Assembly (NCBI RefSeq): GCF_022539315.1
Contig: NC_066323.1
Span: 10,715,219-10,779,218 of the forward strand
Direction of reading: 5' to 3'
DNA length: 64,000 nt
From: Serinus canaria
Lineage: Eukaryota; Chordata; Aves; Passeriformes; Fringillidae
Every line of letters begins with the position of its first letter. The stretch's first letter is position 1. Positions 15,185 through 27,504 of the stretch are shown piece by piece. Under the pieces are notes generated by a model. That model did no database searches and had not been told where the DNA came from. It was given only the letters and a program-made list of their open reading frames with translations. The position numbers and the translations under genes are program-made.

Positions 15185-15390
15185 AGCCAGAGAAGCCAGG
15201 AGTTTGAAATCATCTCGAGAGACCACTCCCTGTAGAAATACCCATCGGTAGGGAATTGCCTCGATGCCAAGGCTGTATTCAGCCTATCTAGCTTTATTAA
15301 TCTGCTGACAGCCTGCCACTTCTCGCTGGCATCACTGAGCAAGCGAGGTAAACTGCCGCCTAATTAATGGCCAGGCTAGAGGCTTTCTTC
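15185..15390. other. Possible conserved non-coding element
   Basis: CpGs are retained, with TTATTAATCTGCTGACAG and GCCTAATTAATGGCC (a TAATTA homeodomain-type palindrome). No coding frame or repeat is apparent. The call is by texture only. Confidence 0.25.
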
Positions 15391-18036
15391 AAAGACTGAC
15401 TGAGACAGATGCTGGTCTTGCCCAGCAGAAATGCCAACCCAATTTAAGAGTTCCTGCAGCCTCCACAGTCAGGCAATTTACACAGATTTGGTGTGTTTGA
15501 ATACACTGTGCAAAAGGATGTTCAGGCATCCTAAACACAAACGGTGTCCAACGTGTGTGTACTTGTGGGTCAGATACCTGGCACAAGCCAAAGCCTTCAG
15601 TAGGATGAGAAGATATTCCTCTCCACCACTGCTTTGAAACAGCTTTAGTTTGTATGAAACACAGACTCACAGGACTGGAAATATCTCCGGCCTTAGGCTG
15701 TATCAAAACACGTGTGACAGAGATTTAAATGGACTTGGATGCAAGTCATGTAAGGTCAAGTTTCCATTTAAGAACCATTTGCATTAGCAGTCCTACCACT
15801 GTAGTAGCACAGGGGAAGAGACACTAATGATATTTAGCATATTAACATGGGCAAAAGCCATTTGCTACATCCTCAAGAATAAACACAGATGAACTCATAA
15901 CAAAGCTGTGTTTCCAATCCTCCTCATTGTGCAGGGCTCTTACAGAGGTTCACACAAAATGCTTCACTGGGCAGTGAGATCCAAGATGTGGTTTGGACAT
16001 AGCCAATACAGCAGAGAATACACAATCTCTGTCAGTCAGGCTCACCTGACACATGCAATTGTGACTCCTCATGCATTTTGGTGAACGTGCAGTTCATACC
16101 TGTCTGAAAGCCATGCCTGCCTGCTCAGCCAGACACAGGTTCCTCGCTGCAAAATGGTCTCAGCAGAAAATGTTCAGCTCCATGTGGGGGTAACATCAGC
16201 TCCCTTGACAGAAGCAGATGGGAGGTCCATGTGCTGCTATGTCAGAAATATCTGTCATTCTCCCATCTTCCCTCTGTCCTGTATCTTAGGTTATCAGGCG
16301 TGCTTCTCTCAATGCCAGTTAAAAGGTAAGTGTCAAACACAGAAGGCACGTTCATTTATAACTGCACAGACTATAATTATATGTAGTCTAGGGCTTATTT
16401 CCTCAACTAGGAAGGAGGAAAAATGGGTTAGGTGGGTGTGAGTAACAAGCAAGAACATGTCTTTTAGAGGTTATGAAACTACCTTGATCTCCCAGTATCA
16501 GAAATGCTGGCTAAGAACAAACAAATCAGAAAACTCTGTGCAGGCTGAGAGTTGGGACAAAAACAAGGGAATTGGGAACTGACAAGGGAATAGTAACAAG
16601 TCTCTGATTGAGGCTGGGAACTTAGTATTGCAAGCAAAAATGGAGGAGAAATATGAGGTCACCACTATAGCTTATTTGCAGAAAGATAAGTGCAATCCTG
16701 GGATTACCAGGTGAGATATTTCAGTGAGAAATGGGGACTTTAATTTCAGTGTATGAAGCATCAGTGAGACCTCCTCCCATTTAATACTCTAACTACCTTT
16801 GGTAACCCATATGAACTTTGAGATTAATTGACACCACAGCAGATGGAGGGAAGAGGTCTGAGGTGAACTGAGAGTCATTTAGGAAAGAAGATTGAAAAGC
16901 CAGTCCTCCATAGCTCAGTGAGAAAGGCAGACAAGAACCATCTGCACAAAAATACCTGAGTAAGGAGAAGTGAGCAAAACAACTACTGAAATGAGAGCCA
17001 GTGCTGGTGCCAGAACATGTGGGGAAGGGTTCCTGACCAGCAGGGACATGGACAGCCTAGGTGAACCTCACAGAGGGGTAACAGGCAAAACCACAAAATT
17101 GTTTAAAGTCGGAGCATGGTCCTTTCATGAGAAGGACCATAAACAACATTATTCCTGGCACAGCAGAGAACTGGGCTCTATGATCCGGGATCCTCCTGTG
17201 CTTGTAACTTCAAACTGCCTAACAGGAATAGAACAGCAGCAAAACAAAGCCTTTGGCCACTTGTTACTGGAGGTCTGTGGAATATTTTCACAGCAGTTGC
17301 AATGCCAGAAGCTCCAGTGTCCTGGCTCAACACCAACACATTCCTCTGCTATTTAAGTCCCCCCCATGGTTTCACTTAGTAATGCTACTCTTTGCTCCCT
17401 GTCCAAAAATTGTGGAACAATGCTGCCTTTTTGAGCTTAAAAATGTTTTATATTTACTGATTGCTCTTCAAAACATAGTATAATTCACTCTAGAGTGTAA
17501 CTGTGTTGCATTTTAACCTGCACAGAAATAGCATGTGCAAGTGTGGAGAGAGGATGGGAGAAAAAATAGCAATACAAAAATATCCTTATGACAACACTGA
17601 GCCCAAGTGAGAAATATTACCCATATTTTACAGTAGGAAATTTTTGACTCTTTTAATCCATAAAAAATAGGGTTTGAAACCTTTCCCATGAAAACATAAT
17701 AGGAAGGTGTGGTTTGGTGCTTTGCTATCAGCTGTAGCTTTTAACCAGTCTCTGGAAATTTGGTCTTGAATCTTTTTTATGAGCCTTTCAATGAAGACTA
17801 AAGTTGAATTCTGGCTTTTCATCAAGATCAGAGAAAATTAATGACCCTGGCCTAAAGACCCTAATTTGCTCTGGCAGGCTTGGAGCTCGGAAAAGTTGAA
17901 TTTCCCAGGGTGTGTTTGTTGGTGACTGTTAACCTGCATTACCAGTATTGCAACAGTGCCTGGATCCTCCCAAACAAGAATCAAGACATGTCCTATCCCA
18001 GATCTGTATCTATGGATGGCAGGTAGAACAAGGAAC

Positions 18037-18037
<1 letters not shown>

Positions 18038-18102
<65 letters not shown>

Positions 18103-18152
18103 TACTACTATTATTACTACTACTACTATTATTACTACTATTATTATTATTA
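18038..18152. repeat. (ATT)n microsatellite with ACT-substituted tail
   Basis: Twenty-one perfect ATT units (18,038-18,100) are followed by about 17 units that mix ACT and ATT. The repeated T-to-C change in blocks suggests that the variant unit has itself been copied. The long Ile-only and Tyr-only open frames across it are artefacts. Confidence 0.97.
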
Positions 18153-19599
18153 AATTCTTGTAACAATCACCAGGCAGCTGAGCTATTCCCACAGCTGCAT
18201 TAGCTATCATGACTAAAATATGCAACCCTTTTGTTATTTCATCTTCTATGAGAAAAGTGGACTGTCATATTTCAACAAATGATTTTAAGCACATATTTCT
18301 CAGTAAGTATGTTGGAAAATACAGCTCATAAAATGTGCCTTGCAATTCCAGTTTTGTCTCTATTCAGTACTGCAGCCAAGTTATTCAGACACCTAAAGTA
18401 GATCCAGACAAGATTGGGTCCTGGAGCTGTGCTGGTCGCATGGAGCAAAATAAGCACCAATCTGCCCTCAGAGTGGGGTAAATTAGTCTCCACAGAGCTC
18501 TGCCTTAACAAGTTGCTTCAATATTTGGATGGAATTGGGTTAGAGATGGCTTGAGTAGAGCTGATTCTAAGCACAAGCCAAGTAGGCAGATTTTCAAGGG
18601 CATTCACCACCAGGACACAGAAGCTGCTGAGATAAGAAACTTTCTGCCTAATTTTGCTGTGCCAGAACCCTGGGAAGGGAAGGAGAGAGAGGTACAGGAG
18701 GAAGAGATTTCCTGCTGGAGCTGCAGGAACAGCACTGGCTTCCCATCACAGCTCCTTCCCAGCCAGGCTGCAGCTCCTGTTCCTCAGGGTGGGGGGAGCT
18801 TTAGGTGTGCCCACCTTGGAGAGGTGGTGGGGCTGCTGAGGGCAGGGACCCCCTCTCACAGCAGCCACGTGTGCAGCAGTGCCTTGTGCAGCCTTGCAGA
18901 GGGATGGGGAGATGGGGGCTATCAATGGCTCTGGTGCCTTGGCCAGACCCGGCACCTCAGGACAGGTTTGTTGCAGAGGAGCTCCAGGGGATGGGGTGAA
19001 ATTTGGTCTCCTAGATATCCTGGAATCACCTTCTGAGGATAACAACTGAGGTGTTGAACTCAGTCCAGGTGTTGTAGCCAACAGTGCTAAGAAGCACTGC
19101 AGCACTTTGAGCAGACAGGAGTTTCCTTAGCACTACAGGCTTTGTGTCCAGCCATTTCTCTCTGCTGTCAGCCTGCCAAGATGTGATAAAAGTACCAATA
19201 AGGGCAGGTTACTCACTGCCAGGATGGAAGAGACTCCAGGCCAACCTGAGAGGACAATGAGCTTTCCTGGGCAAGGGCACTCCTACACTAGGGGCTGCAC
19301 TTAAAATCTCTGGCCACCTTCTCCAGGAGCAGGTGCTGGTCCAAATCTCTGCAGAATTTTATTCCACTCCTCAGACTCCCTGACACTGCCCTTGCTATCT
19401 GTTTCAGGTGCCCACTCCTCATCCACCAACAATTTCAGCCTCATCAAGGCAGTATCTGTGGCAGCGATAGAGCAAAAACGGTGCCACTTCTCTAGGTCGA
19501 GGTGGCATCAGAATGTCCAGGGAGGCCTGAGAGGAGCTTACTAGGAAGGAATCTCAGCACACCAGAGAGGAGAATGGGTAACTTTACTTTCCCAGGGGG
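18153..19599. other. Upstream flank of the CpG island
   Basis: Base composition rises gradually toward the island. A 161-codon open frame (18,551-19,036) shows no recognisable domain, and an antisense frame overlaps it; both are judged chance. No other feature was seen. Confidence 0.5.
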
Positions 19600-19974
19600 C
19601 AGGTGGCCCGCAGAACGCTCAGGGGCTGCAGCAGCGGCAGGGCCGTGTCCGCCAGCCCGCTCCGTCCACAAAGTGTGCAGAACGTGTCCAAGGGCTCCGG
19701 ACCGGCTCCAAGGGCTCCGGGAGCCTCCCGCCCCCGGCAGCTGCCGCCGGCAGGACGGCTCCGGCCAGGAGAGGGAGCCGTGGCCCCGCGCACCCCGCCT
19801 CGCACCCCGCCTCCCCCGGCCCGAGCCGAGCCGGCAGCTGCGGAGGGACGGAGCTGTGCCCGTGCCTGCCCCTGCCCCGGCCCGCCGGCCCCGGCCCCGC
19901 AGTGACCGCGGCGGGACCGCCCCGAGCGCCGGCGGAGCGCGGCCGCGGGGAGAGGGGCGGGCGGGGCGGAGCGG

Positions 19975-20099
19975 AGCCCGGGGGCGCGGATCGGGCACGA
20001 CGGCGAGGAGGCAGAAGAAGAGGAGGAAGAGGAGAAAGAAGAGGAAGAAGAGGAGAGAGCGGCGCGCCGGGCACAGCTGCGCGTTCCCCGCGTCCTCAG
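19975..20099 (+). other. IL1RAP: IL1RAP non-coding exon 1 (5' end approximate)
   Basis: The 3' boundary is defined by a strong donor, CTCAG|GTGAGC, with the intron starting at 20,100. The 5' boundary is a guess placed just after the GC boxes. The segment has no ATG, so it would be pure 5' leader. If it is joined directly to the acceptor at 36,841/36,842, the ATG context becomes A at -3 and G at -1. The favourable purine at -3 is therefore supplied by this exon. Further alternative leader exons inside the 16.7-kb intron 1 cannot be excluded. Confidence 0.6.
20013..20059 (+). repeat. 47-nt uninterrupted polypurine tract in the 5' leader
   Basis: Every base from 20,013 to 20,059 is A or G, arranged as imperfect GAA/GGA triplets. 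It ends 40 nt before the exon 1 donor. Such tracts can act as splicing-enhancer-like or triplex-forming sequence, but no specific role is shown here. Confidence 0.85.
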
Positions 20100-20943
20100 G
20101 TGAGCCGCGCTGGCTGGGGGGGTGCGGGGGACGCCCGTGTTCCTGTAGGCGTGGGCGGGAGCAGGGAAAAGGGACAGCGGAGCCTGTCCCGCCCCGGCCC
20201 GGCCGTGAACTTCCCCGCACGCGAAGGGAAAGTTTGTGTCGGAGGAAGCGGATTCCAGCCCCGGCGCGGGGGGAGCCGGGCGGCGGTGGCGCGCAGCCGG
20301 CAGCGGCCCCCGTTCCTCGGCTGGCACTGGGGGGATAGGAAGGAAAGAAGAGGAACCGCTCGGGAGAGCCCGAGGAGCAGCGCCCGGCGGCCACGAGCGA
20401 GGGAGGACAGGTGGGCACGGTGGGAGCGAGCGTGCGGGGCCGGGGATGGGGGAGCGGAGCGGGATGGGCGCGATGGTGCCGGAGCCGCCGCGGGGCCGGG
20501 GACCCCCGAGGACCTCGGGGGACCCTGGGCGATCCCGCGGTGTGCGGGGACCGAGCCCAGCCGCGGGAATGCGGGTTTGCTTCCGCCGCTCCTGCAGGCG
20601 GGCTGGCGATGCCCCCGGTCCCCGACATGCGGAGGGATTGGCTTTAATTCGCTCCCGGGGGCCGTGGAGATCTGGGTATTCCTGGCTGGAGCGCTGCACG
20701 CTGAGAAATATAACTTTAATTTCCATCCGGATTGCAAATTCTTGAGCCTCTGATAGCTGCTCTCTTCTGTAAAACGGGTCTCAGATGGAATTGGAAGAGG
20801 AAGGGGTCAGGCTTAAGCCGTAGCCGGGAAATAAAGTGAAAGAGACATGTCCAAGAAAACAGACTGGAAGCGATTAGATGCTGGCAGCAAGATGGCCTTT
20901 GCTGTGTTTGTTGGGGGCAGCTGCCCCCTTATGTGAAGCAGGA

Positions 20944-20986
20944 TTTTTTTTTTTTTTTTTTTTTTGGGGGGGGTAGGGGGTGAGGG
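20944..20986. repeat. Poly(T) run followed by G-quadruplex-like G tract
   Basis: A run of 22 T (20,944-20,965) is directly followed by G8, TA, G5, TGA and G3. Four or more G-triplets with short spacers fit a G-quadruplex pattern on the plus strand. It lies about 0.85 kb into intron 1. Confidence 0.7.
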
Positions 20987-23900
20987 TGTGTATCTGGTGA
21001 GAAACTGGATGGTTTCCTGAAAAAGAAGGGGGAAAAGGAAACCATCAGTGCTTCGCTATTTCAGGTGTCCCTTTTCTGTGCCAATGTTGCTTTTCCCTGT
21101 TACAGTGGCAGCGCTTGTTCTTCACTCTGGGCTGGTTTCTTGCCGTGTGCCTGTACAGTGCTTGGCACAACAGAATCCTGATCTTGGGGCCTTAGGATGT
21201 CACAGTAAACTGGATTATAAATGCCCTCTCACATGCACAATCTCTCTTTTTATCCTGACCTCTGCTTTGTGAATATCTGGTTATAATGCTTGGATAAAAT
21301 TCTGGTTGGCTTTACAGATCTTTATTTTCTTATAAAATGATGGATTTTGTTCCATGCATTCAGTTTTTTGTCCTAGGAAAGGCTTTTCATTTCTGGATTT
21401 GTGAGATTGCAGCAAGCTCCTTGTATTACAAAAACACTTATCTCCTTCGTAATTAAAAAGTATTATTTTCCTGACACTCCATTTTTAACTGTGCCCCTCC
21501 TGGGCAAGCAGAAGTGTCACCCAACATACGCTTCCATACCTAGAAGGATTGTGAGGTGTTATTTATTAACTGTACTGTGGAGAGTCCATATCTCATAACT
21601 TAGAGGGTCATTTATAATAGGTTGCCTTTGGCAGCTCTGGAAGATTTACTTGCTGTCTTGTATTCCTTGCAGGAAAGGCATCCCTTGTTTTCATGGAGAG
21701 CATCACTCCAGCCCACTGGCTCTCAGGTGGGCAGGCTTGGTGCTGGAAAGGCTCCTGCTTTCTGTCTCCACTGCCTGCCTGTGGTGAGCAGGAGAGGGCA
21801 AGCAGAGAGGATTGAACTCTAAAACCCAGATATTCTTCCCTGGAAGTAGGCACAGTGCTGTTGCTGGGATCACCTTTTCTGGAGGAGCAGCTAAGGATGT
21901 AGGATAATGAGGGACATGGAGAGTAAGCCTGAGAGGACTTGGGGTGGTGGAAGCCTGCAGGACACTGCAATGACTGGAAATGTTGAGCTGGGAAGGTGGG
22001 AGCTGCTGCATGGAGCTGGAGGAGGGGGCTGTGGGGTGAGAGGTTGTGTTTCTAACTCCGTGCCTCTGTGCAAGGCAGAGCTGCATCCACACAGCCCTGG
22101 GATTGCTTTCCATGTCTCTGATTCTAGCTTGAGTTCAAAGTGTCTGCATTTGATATGATGCTTGCTGATGTCTGTCCATGCCTCCCCAGAGTCCTGAAGG
22201 TCCTCTGATCCCTCCAGGGAGTGGAAGGAAAGCTTGTATATGAACACTTCTGGGCTCTCCCTTTCCAGACTCCATTGGTCTGTGCAGGTATTCTGCATTT
22301 GAGCATGAGCACATGCAGTGGGGATGAGTACTGCCCTGCTCTGGGCTCCAGCAGCCTCATCCCCGGGGTCAGGTAGCACTACCCAAAACCACATGGCACC
22401 ACAAAGCACACACAGGTAAGAGAGACCTAGGAGGGTAGCAGGAGCGGTGTAGCAGCCTGGATACTTGGAGGTGTGGGAAATGCCTCCCTGCTGGCCTCAG
22501 AGCTGTAATTTTAAGCTCTAAAATAAGCACTCAGGAAGAACGAGGCAGAAAGATTTTGTCCTAGCCTTATTCCTTCAAGACCTGCATGAGCCAGATGCCA
22601 GCTCTAGGGAGGAAGAATTATATTCTTTCAGAATAAGAGTCCAAAATTTGAGTCTTTATTCCTTCTTCTCACTTCTGTTTGGATTTCTCTGTTGGTTATT
22701 TTGGCAGGCACATGATTCATATTTCTTTTCCTGTGTGTCCTGGATCCCTTTTCTTGTCAAGTGTCCTTCCATTTCAGCAAGACTCTGACTTGCAAAACCT
22801 TGCCATAAAACCCGTGTGACTGGTGGTGTGGGAGAGGAGGTGCCCCAGCCTGGCTCTCAGAGTGCAGGTTGCATTAGCCAGGTGGACACTTAGGAAGATT
22901 ATAGCAGCATGTGAATGCATTCAGGTCTTTTTTTTTCCTTATCATACAGTAATGGGGAGTGCTTTGGGAATAAAAATAGAAATAGGGAAAAGCCTATATA
23001 AGCTGAAATCTGCGAACAGCGCCACGTTATCTGGGAACTAAAACACGTTCTACAGTGCAGCTCTGCTCTCCTCCTTCCTCCCCTCTCTTTCTCTTGACAC
23101 AGCTCGTGGATTTCAGTGGCCCCATGAGCAGAGCCTGTGTCCTCTGTGCTGCCAGGCTGCTGCAGCCTGGCTGGTGGCAGCTCTCTGCCTGGGGGTGAGC
23201 TGGAGCATCTCTGGCTGGGCAAAGTGGGACAGACGCAAAGGCAGAAGGAGGCAGAGCTGGCTCAGGTGTGCCATGCTCTTCTCCACACCCTGCAGGAGGC
23301 TGGGGAGCTGTGTGCAGGTGGGGCTCTGCCATCCACACTTTGTGGCTGCTTTGTTCTGCTCCACCATCAGCAAAAGGGGCGGCTGAGATTCCCTGCTAAA
23401 CTGGAACAAAGCAGCTTCTTCTTTTGGGAGGTATTTTAGGATTTCTCCCCACCCCCCCCCAGCAGTGCTTTTGCCAGGCAGAGGGCTAATCTGACGTTTC
23501 TCAGCCACAGTGCTGGTCTGCGTGGGGCTCTTGGGCGCGACTGAGCCAGATGAGCTCAGAGCACCTTCCCTTCCGAGGACAGGAAGGGAACTGATTTGGG
23601 GAAGTTCTTCAGTGGTGCCTGCCCTTTGGGGAATTTCAGTCTTGGCCACTGTGTTTACTGTGTTCAGCCCCAGAGGTTCCAATAAGACACATGCACAGAA
23701 CATGATATTCTTAATTTTGGAGTCTGATTTTACAGAAAATAAAATACAGGAAAATGAGTGTACAGGTGTGTGTATTTTGTTACAGGGTTCTCTAAAAATA
23801 GTTGCTTGTAAAACAGTATTTTCACTGCAAGTGAAGAATCATGTCTTTAGTCAGTCCTTTGTTAACCTAACGACTCTCAGTTTCATCAGATGGGAATATA

Positions 23901-24036
23901 TCCCCAGGAATTCCTCTGACAAAGGTTTCCCCTGAGTCTGGATGATTATCCAATTACAATTTAAAGAAAATTACAGCAAGGATAATTGGCTAAAGATAGA
24001 CGTATCTGAGAGCGTTAGGGAAAGAGAAGGAGAGAG

Positions 24037-24063
24037 TGAGAAAGTGAGAGCTTCACTTTCTCA
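24037..24063. promoter_or_regulatory. Perfect 11-bp inverted repeat carrying IRF-like GAAAGTGA half sites
   Basis: The arms TGAGAAAGTGA (24,037-24,047) and TCACTTTCTCA (24,053-24,063) are exact reverse complements around a 5-nt spacer. Each arm contains GAAAGTGA/TCACTTTC, which resembles half of an interferon-regulatory-factor element. It lies in intron 1, next to a purine-rich tract. Binding is not shown. Confidence 0.3.
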
Positions 24064-24135
24064 TATGAGTAAATGAGAATTATTTCAGTCCTTAACTTTT
24101 GCAGTGAGTGGATTCAAGGTCCCTGGTGTTTGGAT

Positions 24136-24180
24136 CTCCCTCCCTCTTCCTCCCTCTTCCTCTCTCCCTCCCTCTACTCT
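24136..24180. repeat. CCCT/TTCC pyrimidine-rich tract in intron 1
   Basis: An imperfect repeat of CTCCCTCCCTCTTCC type, nearly all pyrimidine on the plus strand. Confidence 0.8.
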
Positions 24181-27100
24181 GTCTTCTTACATGTTGACTT
24201 GATATTTAGATGAGAAAGTTACTTTGATTCTTAGGGAGTCTTTTTACATTTACATGTGTTAACAAAATGAAACTGTTAACTTAAATGCTCTATTTGCAGC
24301 AGAGAATAAGACATTTCCATGAATCCTGGGCTCCGTCAGGGAAGTGGTAGGTGGCTCCTTCTCCTGGGAACACTGGAAAGGTGCCAGAGAGCCATTAGCT
24401 TGGAAATCCCACTCAGAGCAGGGCCATCAGGAGTTACCAGCCCTCCCCAGCTCTCCCAGGTGCCCGCAGAAGGAGCCCCACTGCCCTGCCTGGCAGGAGC
24501 CCTCCGTGCCCCAGCACTCCCGTCCCGTGTCCATCGCGGGCACTGAGAGCCCTGAGCTGCCATGGCACGGCTTCCACTTGGTTCTGAAGCATCTGAGGCT
24601 GCCTTCAAGCCCACTCACTCTTTTTCATTGCTAACAGCTTGTTTGGGCCAGGCTGGGCAGGCTGTGCTGTTTAACCCTTGCAGCGCTGGCTGCGGCCGTG
24701 GCTCAGGGGCTCTCTGGGTGCAGGTGGGAGCTCCGTGGTGCAGCCTGGCAGTGCCAGGTCAGAGCACGGAGCTGGGCTCCCCATGCAGCTCCCTGGACAG
24801 CTTTGCTGTGCTGCAGCTGAGACACAAAGATACAACGAGAATCATTCACTTACACAAATACTTAAGGAGGCTCTTCAGCTTTACTAAGCCAAAGTGTTAT
24901 CAGAATTGGAAGAGGGCTTTAAAAAAAAGTAAAGAAAAAAGAGTAGGTTTTAATACCTCTCTCTTTATCTGGGAAAGCTGCTGGGTTTGCTTTTTTGTTT
25001 GTTTGTTTTCCTCACAGTTTTCTTTAATCCTTTGCATTACTGAAATAAAAGTGCAGTGGAGTATCTTGCCTCTCTTAGGCCTGATGCTGTTTATTTAGAG
25101 GGATGCGAGATTTTTCCAGTGTTCTGAGGAAGATTCTTAGGTATTTCTTAGGTATTTGATCAATTTGTGTGACTTAAATGTTTATCCTTAGTGCTGACAG
25201 GATGTTGTGGAGTTGTTTCACTGTATATTTGTAACAATTATGCTGCTTGGCAAGAAAGACATGTTTTCTTCTCAGAGGGAATTTTTGTTGGTTTTCTTTT
25301 TTTGGCCTTTTTCTGCCTGTGAGTTGTGGTTATAGCTGCCTTTCTTTATCATTTTACGTTTTGTTTTAGATGTAAATAAAGAGCTAATTACAGTTAATCT
25401 CAGTGCAAAGGAATGAAATTTTAAAGCGTGAAAAATAACACCCATCTGTTGGATTTGCAGTAACATTTTGGGGTTTGCCTTCTACTTGGAAGGATGCCAA
25501 AACTTATCTTGCTCAATTTAAAGTTTTCTTTGCAATATTTAAACTGGATTTTTAATAATTTATAAAAACAAACAGAAAGGGAAATAGCTTTTCAAATTAT
25601 GTTTGGTCATGTTCTATATGTGGTGGTTGCTAAAATGTGAACAGCTCTAACTGAAATGAGCTCAAATCCCACCGCCAAATTCTGTAGGAACAGGTTGAAA
25701 ACCTTCTGGAAAAGCATCCATTTTTCATAGTAGTGCATTGCATTTCTCTGCTTCCTGCTTGCTGGGGCTCCATGTGCCCAACTAGCCAGCCCCAAAATTA
25801 CTTGTTCCAAGGGACCTGTTCCTTAAGTAGTTACTATTTAAGATAGGCTCAGAACCCCAGTTTTTTGTGGTGGGTATGTGTTACTTTTAGCTCCATCAGC
25901 TCCACTGACTGTTGAGCTCAGGGAATTAATCTATACTTTGCACTCATATGTTATCTTTCATCTCAGCATCTCTAAGCACTTTAGAGATATTAAGTTGCAC
26001 TGCTGTGGTGTGAGATGGGGAGAGGCTGTTCTAAATGTGGCTGGGGAAACAGAGGCACAGATTTCAGAAGCCTCTACTAATGCACTCAGTTCAGGGGCCA
26101 GCCATTTATAAGTTCTCTAACTCCTGATTATGAGGGAGGCACTACAATTTTTCATGTACTGCTTTTGGTGATTGATGCCTACATACAGATTTCATGTTTA
26201 TTAGCCAGAAACTCATATTTCTACCCTAAACTAGAGACTGTTTTAAAATCTTCAGCCTTAGAGACTTACAGGAGCCTAGTAAATGGCAGCGTAAGGAGTC
26301 TAAATTTCTAGTTATTTTTTCTCAGGTTAGTCCTGTTGCAAAAAGTAAAACCTCACCTCCCTCCCACCATAGTAACATCCAGAGCCCCACCTACATGAAT
26401 TTATTAGCAATCTGTTGAGTCAAAGCTCTGAGATGTGTAAAAAAATACTTAATTTGTCAGCAAGAGGCATGCAAATTCACTCTAGTACAAATAATTGGAT
26501 TTGTTCTGTTGAGAAATAACCCCTCTTCCTTCAAGCACAGATACCTCCCAGCCCTTGCTTTTAAGATGGGGTCTGGCTAGTGGGAGGAGGATGTTGCTGC
26601 TCAGCTGGCAAGCTATGGAGGTCTTGAGGGTACCCAGCCTCTCTGAATGAACACAGATGTGCTTCTGGATCCCAAAATGTGTTGCTCTAGCAAATTGTGC
26701 TGGTTGCATTTGAGCTGATGTGTTGGGGTGACTGAAGGACAGAACTCAGACTCCACTGGAATAACATCCCTATGGACTGGGATGGGATTTCCCCTGTATT
26801 CATTCTCTTGAAAAAATAACCCCAGTGCATTTACCTTTCTCCTCCTTCCTTGTCCTCTCGTTGCTGTGTGGGATTTTGGGAGCCTGGTTAACTCTGTCCC
26901 TTTGGGAGGTTTCACACACACAGACTCCTGACCCCCCAGAGATACAGAAATGCTTTTCTCCAGGCTGGCTGTGTCTTCCTTTTCTCCCATTGCACAGGGG
27001 AGCTGTACCTTGCATTTCAGTCCTGTTGAATAATCCAGGAGGGTTGTGTTTCCCCCTTAGAATTTCTTTTTGCTCCCTTATCTGTCAGGTGCAATGACTC

Positions 27101-27504
27101 TGTAGTTGCTGACATGAAGTGTCAAAGAGCAGGAGGGAAACTCAACCCAACTATGTTGGTTTTTGGTGGTGATGGGGGGGCTACAGAGGTGACTTCTGTG
27201 GGAAGCTTCTGGAGGCTTCCACCATGCCTGGCAGAGCTGGTCCCTGGTGGCTTTGAAGACGGGCATGCTGCTGGCCGAGGCTGGTGGCACCTCTGTGGTA
27301 ACATATTTGGGAGGAGGGTCAAGACAAAGTGGGGCAGGTACAGTTTTTCTTCCAGTTAGAGATGAAGAGGAGGTGAGGATGTGTGAGGAAACAATGTGGG
27401 GACCCCAAGGCCAGTGCAGAAGGAGGGAGGAGATGCTCCAGGTGCTGGAGCCAAGAATCCTCTGCAGGCTGTGGTGAGCCCAGGGTGAAGCAGCTGTGCC
27501 CCTG

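Larger units (their letters stand above)
10941..18037. other. Intergenic sequence with possible conserved non-coding elements
   Basis: No coding exon was recognised. Three sub-stretches listed separately (about 11,690-11,960, 13,400-13,640 and 15,185-15,390) have a mixed base composition with intact CpGs and homeodomain-type TAAT cores. The remainder is featureless AT-rich sequence. Confidence 0.5.
19600..20640. promoter_or_regulatory. IL1RAP: CpG island, probable IL1RAP promoter
   Basis: This stretch is strongly GC- and CpG-rich, in contrast to the AT-rich sequence on both sides. It contains clustered GC boxes (Sp1-type GGGCGG/GGGGCGG) at about 19,953-19,970, and I saw no convincing TATA box. 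It lies about 16 kb upstream of the signal-peptide exon on the same strand and contains a good splice donor at 20,099/20,100. That fits a TATA-less housekeeping or immune-type promoter firing into a non-coding first exon. The exact start site cannot be read from sequence. The long overlapping open frames on both strands here are explained by GC richness (few stop codons) and are not called as genes. Confidence 0.8.

Noticed and set aside
17948..18225. Poly-Ile and poly-Tyr open frames
   Set aside because: Produced by the ATT/ACT microsatellite.
18551..19105. A 161-codon plus frame and a 119-codon minus frame over the same bases
   Set aside because: They overlap, have no domain, and sit in moderately GC-rich sequence approaching the CpG island.
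1..19500. Exons of the neighbours expected near IL1RAP (TMEM207, CLDN16)
   Set aside because: No claudin or TMEM207-like peptide was recognised on either strand.
19492..20753. Several long overlapping open frames on both strands (up to 380 codons)
   Set aside because: They lie in the CpG island, where stop codons are rare. The translations are Pro/Arg/Gly/Ala-rich, overlap in many frames and cross the probable promoter and first exon.
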